Below are positions 1 to 8,646 of a stretch of 64,000 nt of DNA, piece after piece. The stretch is from SZUA-217 sp964194555. GTDB lineage: Bacteria > Actinomycetota > Acidimicrobiia > Spongiisociales > ZC4RG35. Positions within the stretch are counted from its first letter, which is position 1. Each line of letters starts with the position of its first letter. Where the stretch lies: positions 1-64,000 of the forward strand of contig CAXMMT010000031.1 in assembly GCA_964194555.1 (NCBI GenBank), given 5' to 3'. The position numbers and the translations under genes are program-made. The notes beneath the pieces are model-generated. The model ran no database searches. It was not told where the DNA came from and saw only the letters and a list, made by a program, of their open reading frames with translations.

Positions 1-503
1 ACCTCAGGCGAAGACGCTAACCCACCCAACCACACCCGCCTCCTCGCCGAAGCTCGAAGGCCATGATGCGGCTTCACTCAGACAGTGTCAGATATGTGTC
101 CGGAACGTCCGACATGTCCCCCGGAAAGAACAGGCGCTCCCGTCTTGAGGACTGACAGGCCCTCGGTCATCCGACTGACAGGGTGTTTGACACTGAAATT
201 GGAGGGGTACGAAAAGTGACGAGTGGCACTGACGACGTGAGCACGACCACGGGGTCGATCTCCCGAGCCGCGGACGTTAAGTGTTGCAATGCCCCCTGAA
301 ACCAGAGCGTCATGAGTGCCGATCCCAGACGGGATGACGCGACGGGCGTTTTCGAGCCGACCGGGCGATATGTGCACCCTTGGTGAGTCGTGCTTTCGCG
401 ATTCCAGGAGCAGAGCTGCCGGACATCAAGACCAGTTCTCTGACGGTACTGATGCCGAGGGAATGCGAGCGGCCTACAGCCATACGTGGGCGTGGGGGAA
501 CCC
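1..503. other. gene-free stretch with insertion-sequence-like debris
   Basis: No convincing gene is seen here. Frame 1 is open from the window edge to a TGA at 64-66, so the first 66 bases may be the tail of a gene lying outside the window. Bases 85-120 carry short repeated GTCC/TGTC words (TGTCAGATATGTGTCC, then CGGAACGTCC, then GACATGTCC), a style seen at the ends of actinobacterial IS481/IS3-type elements, but no transposase remains. Short ORFs on both strands are low-complexity translations without recognisable domains. Confidence 0.3.
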
Positions 504-1217
504 TTACGTTGGGAGATGGGTGAGGAGCAGCCCGATGGCGAGCAAGACGTGCGCTAAGGCCAGCAGTTGTAGCGGACGCTCCCAGGTGGCCAACAGCATG
601 GAACGATCCCATCGCGAATCACCGAACTCAACGGTGGCGCCCGTCACCCTTCGTCGCACGTGCCGGGCCGGTGTGGACAGCGCCTGCTGCGCCATGCTGA
701 GGGCAATGGCCGCGGCAGCAACGACAACGGCGGCGAGCGAGAGCGACTCGGTCTGCGCCCAGTAGCCCACGAGCACCGGGAACCCACCCCATGCCACGGC
801 GAAGCCCGCCGTCGAGTGCACCCAGCGGGACCACTCCAGCGCATATGCGGCTGCGAGCAGGACGCCCCCGGCCCCCCACGCAAGCGCCACCGGTGAGATT
901 ACGAGCGACGCGGCGACCGCCAGGGCTGCTCCGGCGCCGAGTCCTCCCCAGCCCAGGATCCGCAGGGTTCCGGGTGACAGACCGGTAGAGAGCGGACGGT
1001 CGTGCAGTTCATCGAGAGCGTGTGCACCGATCCCGAGCCCGAAGGCAAACGCCAGAAGGGTCCCCGCCAGGCGCAGTGCATCGATCCGGGGCGCCATAGC
1101 AGCACCAATCGCAACATAGGAGAGATGCCACATCGTGTACGGCAAGTGAAGAAGCGTGATGAGGTCGCCCAGCCCACTACCGGTGCGTGCATAGAACGCG
1201 GCTCGTGAGCCGGTCAT
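504..1217 (-). CDS. UbiA-like integral membrane protein (putative prenyltransferase family)
   Basis: About 237 residues, mostly hydrophobic, with roughly seven membrane segments. An early His/Asp/Glu cluster (GAHALDELHDRP, near residue 65) sits where UbiA-type prenyltransferases carry an Asp-rich metal/diphosphate motif, though the classical NDxxDxxxD is not present. The start is set at the ATG at 1217, which overlaps the stop of the upstream methyltransferase gene as ATGA; a longer in-frame ORF would run into that gene. Coupling to a UbiE/MenG-type methyltransferase suggests a shared lipid or quinone-like substrate (inference). The UbiA assignment is by general resemblance only. Confidence 0.6.
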   Translation of the reverse strand: MTGSRAAFYARTGSGLGDLITLLHLPYTMWHLSYVAIGAAMAPRIDALRLAGTLLAFAFGLGIGAHALDELHDRPLSTGLSPGTLRILGWGGLGAGAALAVAASLVISPVALAWGAGGVLLAAAYALEWSRWVHSTAGFAVAWGGFPVLVGYWAQTESLSLAAVVVAAAAIALSMAQQALSTPARHVRRRVTGATVEFGDSRWDRSMLLATWERPLQLLALAHVLLAIGLLLTHLPT

Positions 1218-1918
1218 CGGCGCCGACCCCACATCACCATCCCGCCACTGAGTGACATCCGGCGAAAGCGGACATCCTCCATCCCCGCTGCACCCCATTC
1301 GGCAGCGAGCCGATCAGGTGGATGCCTCCGGGCGAAAGCGCCGATGCTCGGACCCAGGAACTGGCCGACCTCCCACCACCCCGACCGGATCACGGCGCCT
1401 GCCATAGGGAGCAGGATGCGCATGTAGAGCAACCAGACCGGGTACCACGCACCCGTGGGCCGGCCGAACTCGACCATGCCCACCATGCCACCGGGTCGGA
1501 CAACCCGGACCAGCTCGTCCAGGCATCGCGACACATCGTCTACATAACGCAGCAAGTATCCGAAGGTGACGCCATCGAAGGTGTGATCGGCAAATGGCAG
1601 CCGTTCCGCAGTCGCCAACACGGTCGCAGCGCCGCGTCGCTTTGCCATCTGTGTCATCTCTCTGCTCTGATCGACCGAGAGCACATTGAGGCCGCGTGAC
1701 TCCAACAGCCGGGTAATCGAACCCGTTCCTGCCGCGACATCAAGCACCCGAGATCCAGGCGAAAGACCAAGCCCATCCACCATCGCCTGTCTCCACCGGG
1801 CGTCCTGGCCCATGCTCAGCAGCCGGGCCCAACGCTCATACGTTGGGGCGATAGGAGCGAAGAGTTCCCTGGCCAACTTCGGGGGCGAGGTCGTGTTGCC
1901 ATCCACAATGCTGTCCAA
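1214..1918 (-). CDS. SAM-dependent methyltransferase, UbiE/MenG-like
   Basis: A 234-residue class I methyltransferase. The glycine-rich SAM motif VLDVAAGTGS lies near residue 58, the acidic residue after strand 2 is in LSVDQSREM, and a post-I motif AERLPFADHTFDG follows, as in UbiE/COQ5 proteins. The N-terminal APIAPTYERWARLLSMGQD region resembles the MenG/UbiE start (FDxxAxxYDxxN). It probably methylates a quinone or other prenylated substrate with the membrane protein encoded immediately downstream, whose ATG overlaps this stop. It could be true menaquinone methyltransferase or a paralogue; other menaquinone genes are not in view. Confidence 0.75.
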   Translation of the reverse strand: MDSIVDGNTTSPPKLARELFAPIAPTYERWARLLSMGQDARWRQAMVDGLGLSPGSRVLDVAAGTGSITRLLESRGLNVLSVDQSREMTQMAKRRGAATVLATAERLPFADHTFDGVTFGYLLRYVDDVSRCLDELVRVVRPGGMVGMVEFGRPTGAWYPVWLLYMRILLPMAGAVIRSGWWEVGQFLGPSIGAFARRHPPDRLAAEWGAAGMEDVRFRRMSLSGGMVMWGRRR

Positions 1919-2214
1919 TCTACGGGCACCAGCAGCTTCGCGGTTTTTCCAACACGCAAAGAGCGCCGAGGCATCTGATAGGGCTTAGGGGGTGCTGCGG
2001 GGATGTGGTTTCGTAGCATTGCAGGAGTCCCGGATGGGCTGGCTCTCGAGCAACCAGTATTTGGCCTCGGTTAGCGTCTGAAACAGGTACGCGGCCCGGC
2101 CGCGAAACATTCCAGCCTTTTGACCAACTACGCAGACACACATGGGCGTAGTTTCGGCGGCCCTTTTGAGTGGTCACGGCCTGCTCCCGCTACTAAAGGG
2201 TCTGGGCATAGGAG
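1919..2214. other. intergenic stretch without a supported gene
   Basis: This lies between the methyltransferase start and the integrase remnant. Only short overlapping ORFs are seen and none has a recognisable product. The lost N-terminus of the integrase may once have occupied its right side, since the integrase match begins abruptly just after it. Confidence 0.4.
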
Positions 2215-2889
2215 GTGCCTCTCCTAAGGCCTTCGGGTCGTGTTCCCGGTGGCCTCGCCGATCCGCGTCCGCTTCGCGACAGAGGCAACACTCTGGTCGG
2301 CGGGGATGAGAGCGCCCTCCGAGTACATGTCCTACCAACACTGGGAGATCGAAGGATCGGCTCACTAACCCCAGGCGACATACATAGCTTGGTAAGTGAG
2401 TGGTCAGTACGGATGGCACCTCGGACCGTTCGTCGTACCTACGGGGCCGTAAGGGCCGCGCTCAATTATGCAATCGCATCCGATCTGCCTCAGTATCCCC
2501 CGGGAACTGGCGAGCATCCTGAGTGCTCATCTGACCCATCGAGAACTCACAGGCGCCGAACCCGACGCCCTCCTGTTTCAAACCGGACGGACAAACCTCT
2601 GGACTACTCGAATTGGAGGAGACGCGTCTGGCTGCCTGCGGTCGAATCGGCGGGCCTGAACGGTCTCGGGTTCCACGATCTGAGACGAACCAACGCGACA
2701 GCGATGGTCCTCGACGGCGTGGACATGAAGACGGCACAGACACGCCTCGGGCACTCTGACCCTTGTCTCACGTTGGCTATCTACGCACAGGCGACGAGGG
2801 AGGGAGACCGGCTGGCGGCCGACAAGCTTGGCACCAGGCTGATGACATCGAGCTCTGACTATCTCGCAACCGAATTGACGGGTTCGTAG
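2215..2889 (+). pseudogene. decayed tyrosine recombinase (phage/island integrase)
   Basis: The N-terminal core-binding region (VLPTLGDRRIGSLTPGDI, then APRTVRRTYGAVRAALNYA) and the C-terminal catalytic part (FHDLRRTNATAMV, GHSDP, and IYAQ with the Tyr nucleophile) are clear. Between them the segment that should hold the first catalytic Arg is missing. About 2480-2590 reads correctly only in frame 2 (IPRELASILSAHL, DALLFQTGR), while the flanks are in frame 1, so there is an internal deletion plus two frame changes. The first ~30 residues of the ORF look non-native. It lies just 3' of tRNA-Pro, the usual position for a tRNA-targeting integrase, so it is probably the relic of a lost genomic island. 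Confidence 0.8.
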
Positions 2890-2940
2890 CAGTCAGGGGT
2901 AGACGGTGAGATGCGATCTCCGCGCTGTGCTCGCATGGGT

Positions 2941-3005
2941 AACGCGGGATAAACGCGGGATAGATCGAAAGTAGTCCTGGCCAGAGCCCTGCTGTCAGAG
3001 CCCTG
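2941..3005. repeat. paired short direct repeats between integrase relic and tRNA (candidate att arm sites)
   Basis: AACGCGGGATA occurs twice in perfect tandem (2941-2951 and 2952-2962). CAGAGCCCTG occurs twice 14 bp apart (2982-2991 and 2996-3005). Short direct repeats flanking the recombination core are typical of integrase arm-binding sites. Their position between the integrase remnant and the 3' end of tRNA-Pro supports that reading, but no second copy of the tRNA end (the other att site) is visible in this window. Confidence 0.5.
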
Positions 3006-3021
3006 ACCTGGTGTTTCTGAG

Positions 3022-3095
3022 TCGGGACGGCCGGATTCGAACCGACGACCTCAGCGTCCCGAACGCTGCGCGCTACCAAGCTGCGCCACGTCCCG
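3022..3095 (-). tRNA. tRNA-Pro (anticodon CGG)
   Basis: A 74-nt cloverleaf. The acceptor stem CGGGACG pairs with CGTCCCG, the anticodon stem CAGCG/CGCTG encloses the loop TTCGGGA (anticodon CGG), and the T-arm carries GTTCGAAT. The discriminator base is A and CCA is not encoded. It reads CCG proline codons. Its 3' end faces the integrase relic, as expected for a tRNA used as an attachment site. Confidence 0.95.
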
Positions 3096-3147
3096 ATCTG
3101 GGGCAATGTTAGGCGTCGTCATGTGCGATACCTACTTGGCGGTCTGG

Positions 3148-4155
3148 CTAAAGGAGCAGCTCGGCGATCTGGATGGCGTTCAGAGCCGCGCCTTTGCGCA
3201 AATTGTCCCCCACAACCCAAAAATTGATCCCACCTGGCTCGCCCAGGGTCTCGCGAATCCGCCCCACCAGCACGTCATCGAGCCCTGCGCTGTCCAGCGG
3301 CGTCGGTGTCATGTCATTCCAGACGGACAAGCCGGGGGCCGAGTCAAGGATCGAGCCGGCTTCCTCTGAGCTCAGAGGTCTTTCAAAACGAAGTGTTGCC
3401 GCCAGACCATGACCCACCAACACCGGCACCCGAACACATGTCGGCTCCACAGCCAAATCGGGAATGTCCAGGATCTTGCGAGACTCGCGGACCAGCTTCA
3501 TCTCCTCGTCGGTGTAACCGCCATCCACCTCGGACCCGGCAAAGGGAAGGACGTTGTAGCCGATGGGCCGCTCATACAACTCGGGCTTCGGATCGGTCCA
3601 ACCCCCTTGCATCATCTCTACGAGAGCTGACTCGAGACGCCGGTTTTGGCTCATCAACTCCTCAACACCCTGCTGACCCGAACCGGAAACCGATTGATAC
3701 GACGACGCCACGATCGAGATGAGACCCGCAGCCTCGTGTAACGGCCCGGCGGCCATCATCAGGGTCATCGTGGTGCAGTTGGGGTTGGCAATGATCCCGT
3801 TGTGCTGGCCTGCCGCCTCATCGTTTACCTGGGCCACCACTAGAGGAACATCGGGGTCCATCCGGAACGCCGACGAGTTGTCGATTACCACCGATCCGCT
3901 CTCGACGAATCGTTTGGCATGCTCCAATGATCGATCCGCGCCGGCAGAGAAGAGGGCAATGTCGATTCCCGATGGGTCCGCCGTGGCCAGATCTTCCACC
4001 TCGAGATCGCCCCATCGGGTCGAAAGGGTCTGCCCGGCCGAGCGATACGACGCCATCAACCTGACGTCCGATGCGAGAACGTTGCGCTCCTCCAGGATGG
4101 AGAGCATGGTCCTCCCCACAGCGCCGGTGGCACCAACGATGGCGACGTTGGTCAA
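3148..4155 (-). CDS. asd: aspartate-semialdehyde dehydrogenase
   Basis: At 335 residues it has normal length for the family. It reduces aspartyl phosphate to aspartate semialdehyde with NADPH, feeding lysine/diaminopimelate, threonine and methionine synthesis. The N-terminal Rossmann motif GATGAVGRTML, catalytic Cys127 in NPNCTT, the substrate loop SYQSVSGSGQQG and a late His in VLVGHGLAA are all present. The start is TTG at 4155, which overlaps the lysC stop as TTGA, so the two genes are translationally coupled in the usual pathway order. Confidence 0.96.
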   Translation of the reverse strand: MTNVAIVGATGAVGRTMLSILEERNVLASDVRLMASYRSAGQTLSTRWGDLEVEDLATADPSGIDIALFSAGADRSLEHAKRFVESGSVVIDNSSAFRMDPDVPLVVAQVNDEAAGQHNGIIANPNCTTMTLMMAAGPLHEAAGLISIVASSYQSVSGSGQQGVEELMSQNRRLESALVEMMQGGWTDPKPELYERPIGYNVLPFAGSEVDGGYTDEEMKLVRESRKILDIPDLAVEPTCVRVPVLVGHGLAATLRFERPLSSEEAGSILDSAPGLSVWNDMTPTPLDSAGLDDVLVGRIRETLGEPGGINFWVVGDNLRKGAALNAIQIAELLL

Positions 4156-5132
4156 GATGTGGTCTCCGATCTGAACAATTCCTCGTGAATAGAACGAACC
4201 GCGTCATCGATACGTTCGATGGGAACCTCGACACGTGCAAATCGGTCACCCGTGCCCAACACGGACGACGCTATGCCCGAGTCGCCGAGAGCGCTAGCGA
4301 CCCGTTTGGTGGCCTGAGCCGCCCCGCTTCCAACAATCGTGATCACACCCGCCCCATCTTCGAGGTCGGTGGCGATCCCCACAACGTCTCGACCTTGGGC
4401 ATCGGTAACCACCCACGTGCCCGGCTCGTCAGTGAACGAGGACCTCACATGGACGCGAACCCCGTTGGCCCGGGCATGCTCAACGGAATGAGGCATGAGA
4501 ATGGAAGCCCCTCCCCCAGCCAGAACCAGCATGTCCTCGTAACTGACCGCCTCGATCCGAAGTGCGTCGGGAACCACCCGAGGGTCGGCGCTGAACACTC
4601 CGGCGACATCGGTCAGGATCTCGCAGGCTTCGGCATCGAGGCTCGCTGCAAGAGCCACAGCCGTCGTATCCGAGCCGCCCCTGCCCAGCGTCGTGATCTC
4701 ACGGCTGTCGGGATCCACGCCCTGAAAGCCAGCGACGATGACCACCTTGCCATCGGAAATCGACTCCCTGACCCGCTCGGCAGTAATTCCCGTTATGCGT
4801 GCTCCGCCATGAGAGGAGTCGGTGAGGATGCCTGCCTGCGATCCGGTGTAGCTAACGGCATCGATACCGCGGTCATGAAGGGCCATGGCGAGAAGCGCCA
4901 TGGTGATGCGCTCACCGGCCGTCAGAAGCATGTCCATCTCTCGTGGAGTGGGATTCGACGTGATCTCAGAAGCAAGGGAAACCAGACGATCGGTCGTTTG
5001 GCCCATGGCCGAAACGACGACAACGAGGTCGTGGCCCGAAGCGCGCGTATCCCGCACGCGATCAGCTACTGCCTGAATGCGAGACGGGTCGGCTACCGAA
5101 GATCCGCCGTACTTCTGCACTACTACCGACAT
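4152..5132 (-). CDS. lysC: aspartate kinase, shortened regulatory region
   Basis: Phosphorylates aspartate, the first committed step of the aspartate family pathway. The kinase domain is complete: KYGGSSVAD at the N-terminus, TAGERITMALL near residue 90, and GRGGSDTTA near 170. The ATG at 5132 is chosen because it opens directly on the conserved KYGGSS strand. The protein is about 326 residues, whereas ordinary actinobacterial aspartokinases have about 420 with two ACT domains. Here the chain goes from the kinase domain almost straight into one ACT-like unit (ITIVGSGAAQATKRVAS). The first ACT domain, where lysine/threonine feedback normally acts, appears to be absent. Confidence 0.93.
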   Translation of the reverse strand: MSVVVQKYGGSSVADPSRIQAVADRVRDTRASGHDLVVVVSAMGQTTDRLVSLASEITSNPTPREMDMLLTAGERITMALLAMALHDRGIDAVSYTGSQAGILTDSSHGGARITGITAERVRESISDGKVVIVAGFQGVDPDSREITTLGRGGSDTTAVALAASLDAEACEILTDVAGVFSADPRVVPDALRIEAVSYEDMLVLAGGGASILMPHSVEHARANGVRVHVRSSFTDEPGTWVVTDAQGRDVVGIATDLEDGAGVITIVGSGAAQATKRVASALGDSGIASSVLGTGDRFARVEVPIERIDDAVRSIHEELFRSETTS

Positions 5133-5219
5133 AACGCCCTTAGTTTGCAGTGTTGAGTCGTCCAATACGAGACATTGTCTGGGTGGTTGGACATGAACCA
5201 AGCCTAAAGTCGCCCAGCC

Positions 5220-6011
5220 ATGTCCGACCGGAGACAACGCCAGAAAGAGCAGCGCGCTGCCAAGCGCGAGACGGAGAAAAAGCAGGCAGCCCGCAAAGAG
5301 TTGGGACGTCGTCTCGCAACAGCGATGGGTTTTGGGCTAGTCGTCGTGACCGTCTTTGCCCTCAGCGGGGCCTTCTCTGGCGACAGCACCGACCTACCGA
5401 GATCCTATGAGGGCTTTCGCTCTCAGCCGACGGCCTGTGGGGCAGACCAGCCGCCCGCGGAGAGAATCATGTCCTTTGAGGCCCCCGAGACACAAAGCGA
5501 CATCACTTCAACCAGCAATGTGACCGCCACCATGGCCACCTCGTGCGGGGACATCGTCATGGAGCTAGACCCGGCGACCTCCCCGGAGACGGTGAACTCT
5601 TTCGTCTTCCTGGCCCGTGAAGGATTTTTCGACGGTCAGGTCTTTCACCGGATAGCCGAAGGTTTCGTCATTCAGGGAGGAGACCCGGAGGCGAACGGAA
5701 CGGGTGGACCCGGATACATCATCGCCGACGAGTTCCCCACCGCGCCCGACTTCATCTACGAAGTCGGCTCCGTTGCCATGGCGAACCGAGGCGCCCGGAG
5801 CACCGGCTCCCAGTTCTTCTTCGTCATCGGCGAGGATGCTCGCCATCTGACGTCGAACTTCAACGTTCTCGGCAAGGTGCTGTCCGGCCAGGACGCATTG
5901 GAAAGAATGGAGCAGGTCCCGAAAGGGGTCCTACCCGGATCAGTCGAGGAGAGCCTGCCTCTCGAGACGGTGTACATCGAGTCGGTAACCATCGACGTAA
6001 CCGATTCTTGA
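5220..6011 (+). CDS. membrane-anchored cyclophilin-type peptidyl-prolyl isomerase
   Basis: A 263-residue protein. It begins with a highly charged Lys/Arg/Glu-rich segment (about 1-30), then one membrane anchor (about 34-52), then an extracytoplasmic cyclophilin domain from about 100 onward. Signature pieces are GFFDGQVFHRIAEGFVIQGG, the GTGGPGY loop and GSQFFFVIG. It should catalyse proline cis-trans isomerisation in secreted or membrane proteins. Its 5' end is divergent from lysC with under 90 bp between, so the two promoters share that gap. A standalone gene with no obvious operon partner. Confidence 0.9.
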   Translation: MSDRRQRQKEQRAAKRETEKKQAARKELGRRLATAMGFGLVVVTVFALSGAFSGDSTDLPRSYEGFRSQPTACGADQPPAERIMSFEAPETQSDITSTSNVTATMATSCGDIVMELDPATSPETVNSFVFLAREGFFDGQVFHRIAEGFVIQGGDPEANGTGGPGYIIADEFPTAPDFIYEVGSVAMANRGARSTGSQFFFVIGEDARHLTSNFNVLGKVLSGQDALERMEQVPKGVLPGSVEESLPLETVYIESVTIDVTDS

Positions 6012-6046
6012 CGGCCCCGGCAGCCATCATCGGGGCTGAATAACCC

Positions 6047-6895
6047 ATGGCCGTTGATCTTCACTCCCACTCCATCGCCTCCGATGGCTCGGACAAACCA
6101 GCCCACCTCGTGACGCTCGCCCTCGAAAAAGGACTCAGCGCCCTTGCTCTGACCGATCACGACACCCAAGAAGGAGTCGCCGAAGCAAGGAGTGCAGCCA
6201 CCGGGAGCGACTTGGAACTGATCCCGGGGACCGAGTTGTCACTCGCCTACGACACCGGTGGCATGCATCTGGTGGTTCTCTGGCTGGAACCGGGACCAGG
6301 CCCTCTTCAGGATCGCCTGGGAGAACTTCAGGGCGGCCGGGAGCAACGCAACGAAGGGATAGTGAGGATCCTCACTGATGCCGGGATGCCGATCGACATC
6401 TCCGAGGTTCTCGAAGAAGCGGCGGGAGGAAGCGTGGGACGTCCACACATCGCCACTGTGATGGTCGCGAAGGGGTATGTGCCGGATCTCGAGACCGCTT
6501 TCGACGAGTGGCTCGGCAGCGGAAAGCCGGCCTATGTGGGCAGGCCACGGCTGAATGCTGAAGATGCCATCGTCCTGGCGCGACAATCAGGGGCCGTGCC
6601 CGTCCTGGCCCATCCTCACACTCTCGGAATCAGCCGTGCAGCCGACATGGCCGACCTGCTTACCCCGCTTCAAGAGGCGGGACTGGTCGGATTGGAGGCG
6701 ATCTACTCCAGCTACCACCGACATGAGAGGGAGGGCTACGCCGATCTGGCTCGTCGATTTGGGCTGATTCCCTCGGGTGGCAGCGACTACCACGGAACCT
6801 ACAAACAGGGGCTCGAGGTGGGCATCGGATACGGCGATCTCGTCGTGCCCGACTCGACGGTCGAAGAGTTGCGGAGCTACGCAGGGGAGGCATGA
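6047..6895 (+). CDS. PHP-domain phosphatase (nucleoside 3',5'-bisphosphate phosphatase-like)
   Basis: At 282 residues it has the length of the TrpH/YciV family. Metal ligands of the PHP fold are visible: DLHSHS at the N-terminus, TDHD near residue 40, GRPHIA near 140, AHPH near 185 and GSDYHG near 245. Family members hydrolyse 3'-phosphates from nucleoside bisphosphates or short oligonucleotides. It overlaps murJ by four bases (ATGA), so the two are co-translated, although no functional link to lipid II export is obvious. Confidence 0.88.
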   Translation: MAVDLHSHSIASDGSDKPAHLVTLALEKGLSALALTDHDTQEGVAEARSAATGSDLELIPGTELSLAYDTGGMHLVVLWLEPGPGPLQDRLGELQGGREQRNEGIVRILTDAGMPIDISEVLEEAAGGSVGRPHIATVMVAKGYVPDLETAFDEWLGSGKPAYVGRPRLNAEDAIVLARQSGAVPVLAHPHTLGISRAADMADLLTPLQEAGLVGLEAIYSSYHRHEREGYADLARRFGLIPSGGSDYHGTYKQGLEVGIGYGDLVVPDSTVEELRSYAGEA

Positions 6896-8424
6896 GCCGC
6901 CCACTCCGCATGGGGACCGCCGCTGCGGTCGTCGCCGGAAGTGTCCTGCTGTCCCGGATTCTTGGCCTGGGACGGGAGGCTCTCCTAGCCGGAATGTTCG
7001 GTGTCACCACAGAAGGTGACCTCTACAGACAGGCGTTCCTACTCCCCGATTTCCTCAACTACCTGTTAGCAGGCGCCTACCTGACGATCACTCTGATCCC
7101 CATACTCAGTCGTCACCTCGAGCGAGGCGACTCGGAAGGAGCGAGCCGGGCGTTCACCTCGATATTCCGATTCGTGGGTATTGGCATCGTCGCCCTCACC
7201 ATGTTGATGTGGGTGTTTGCCGACCAGCTCGTCTCGCTGATCTTCCCCGAAGTCGTCGAGAATCACGACCGTCTGGTGTCGATGACACGCCTTGTTCTTC
7301 CTGCCCAGGTGTTCCTGGTGGTTGGCGCCCTGCTGATGGCCGTTCAATACACCCACCGACGATTCGTCTACCCGGCTCTCGCTCCACTCATCTACAACGC
7401 GGCAATCATCGCCGGCGGCTTGATAGGAGCCGCAGTCAGCGATCCGTCGCCCGAGTCATTTCTCTGGGGAGCTGTCGTTGGTTCGGTCGTGGGCAACTTC
7501 GGTCTGCAGTGGATAGGGGCTCGCCGCACCGGAACCTGGTTGATGCGGCCCGTCCGCGGTGAGTCGTCGGTCGGGGAGTATCTGATACTCGCTCTGCCTC
7601 TGATGATCGGGCAGTCGGTGGCCGTGCTCGACGAACAGTTCGTGCGCTTCTTCGGGCAGGTCGAGGAGGGGACAACCTCTGCGCTGTCCTTCGCAAGACA
7701 ACTCAACATGGTTCCCGTCGGGGTGATAGCCCAGGCTGCTGGAGTCGCGGCCTACCCGTTCCTGGCCCGACTGGCCGCGAAGGAGGATCACGACGGGCTG
7801 GTGGCGGCAACGGGGCGGGCCGCCCGCAACACCGTATTCATCGCATTTGGAGCCACGGCTGCTCTGATCGTCCTCGCGCGACCGCTGGTGCGTCTCCTGT
7901 TCCAGTACGGTGCCTTCACGGCCGAGGATTCGGCCCTTGTCGCCAGTCTGCTGACAATCTATGCCTTCTCGATACCGGCATGGGGGCTCCATCAGATCCT
8001 TGCCAGGCACTTCTACGCAAGACGGAAGATGTGGACACCAGTGCTCATAGGGACCGTGTTCTCGCTGATCGCAATTCCCTCCTGGCTGGGTCTCTATTCG
8101 GTGTTCGGCGTAAAGGGTTTCGCCCTCGCCTCGACGTTGGTAGTGACCGGTTACGCAATCGGCATGCTGGTTGCCTGGGGTTACGACGCCGGTTGGGCAG
8201 CGGTTCGCCGACTAGTCCCGTCACTGATTCGAGGACTCGTCGCAGCGGCGGCCGCCACGCTCATATCGCTTCCGCTGGTGAATGCACTCTTCGCAGAAGA
8301 GCTGACGATCTGGATGGGCCTGGGCGCGGCCTTGGTTGGCGGGCTCACCACACTCGCAGCCTTTCTCGGGGTCGCCCGACTCCTCCGCTCTCCGGAGTTG
8401 CGAGAGATCACACGACGCGGTTGA
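6892..8424 (+). CDS. murJ: MurJ/MviN-type lipid II flippase
   Basis: A 510-residue polytopic protein with about 14 membrane segments and the MviN signature at its N-terminus (SRILGLGREALLAGMFG), a hallmark of MOP-superfamily lipid II flippases. It exports the lipid-linked peptidoglycan precursor across the cytoplasmic membrane. There is no C-terminal kinase-like or ligand-binding extension of the kind found in mycobacterial MviN, so it is the short form. Its ATG overlaps the PHP phosphatase stop. Confidence 0.92.
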   Translation: MSRPLRMGTAAAVVAGSVLLSRILGLGREALLAGMFGVTTEGDLYRQAFLLPDFLNYLLAGAYLTITLIPILSRHLERGDSEGASRAFTSIFRFVGIGIVALTMLMWVFADQLVSLIFPEVVENHDRLVSMTRLVLPAQVFLVVGALLMAVQYTHRRFVYPALAPLIYNAAIIAGGLIGAAVSDPSPESFLWGAVVGSVVGNFGLQWIGARRTGTWLMRPVRGESSVGEYLILALPLMIGQSVAVLDEQFVRFFGQVEEGTTSALSFARQLNMVPVGVIAQAAGVAAYPFLARLAAKEDHDGLVAATGRAARNTVFIAFGATAALIVLARPLVRLLFQYGAFTAEDSALVASLLTIYAFSIPAWGLHQILARHFYARRKMWTPVLIGTVFSLIAIPSWLGLYSVFGVKGFALASTLVVTGYAIGMLVAWGYDAGWAAVRRLVPSLIRGLVAAAAATLISLPLVNALFAEELTIWMGLGAALVGGLTTLAAFLGVARLLRSPELREITRRG

Positions 8425-8439
8425 AGCGGGTGCGCCGGT

Positions 8440-8646
8440 TTACAGACCGTCGGGGGCGACCACCTCGCGTGGCATGTTGGGCTCCTCGGGACTCAGGGCC
8501 CTCACCCACGCCGACAGACCGACAAAACCGTCAGATCCCCCCTGACGAGCGGTCTTCTCCTGGCGAAGGATCTGATGTATGACGACGGCGATAACCGCCG
8601 CCTCGAACTCGTCGGCGCCGCCCCTGATCTCGAACCCCTCAGTCAT
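8440..8646 (-). CDS. small acyl-CoA carboxylase epsilon-like protein
   Basis: A 68-residue protein. The pattern IRGGADEFEAAVIAVVI near the N-terminus, a central charged helix, and LSAWVRA near the C-terminus resemble the small epsilon subunits of actinobacterial acyl-CoA carboxylases. Its start overlaps the end of methylmalonyl-CoA epimerase by 8 bp, so it is translated with a propionate/methylmalonyl pathway enzyme, which fits a role with a propionyl-CoA carboxylase encoded elsewhere (inference). The large carboxylase subunits are not in the window. Confidence 0.65.
   Translation of the reverse strand: MTEGFEIRGGADEFEAAVIAVVIHQILRQEKTARQGGSDGFVGLSAWVRALSPEEPNMPREVVAPDGL

Noticed and set aside
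78..612. Two minus-strand ORFs of about 100 codons
   Set aside because: They overlap each other in different frames, one overlaps the UbiA-like gene, and neither has a domain or ribosome site.
2215..2889. Intact integrase
   Set aside because: The first catalytic Arg region is missing and the central part is only readable in another frame.
4071..5156. A 361-codon plus-strand frame
   Set aside because: Antisense to lysC and asd; no domain, codon bias of a shadow.
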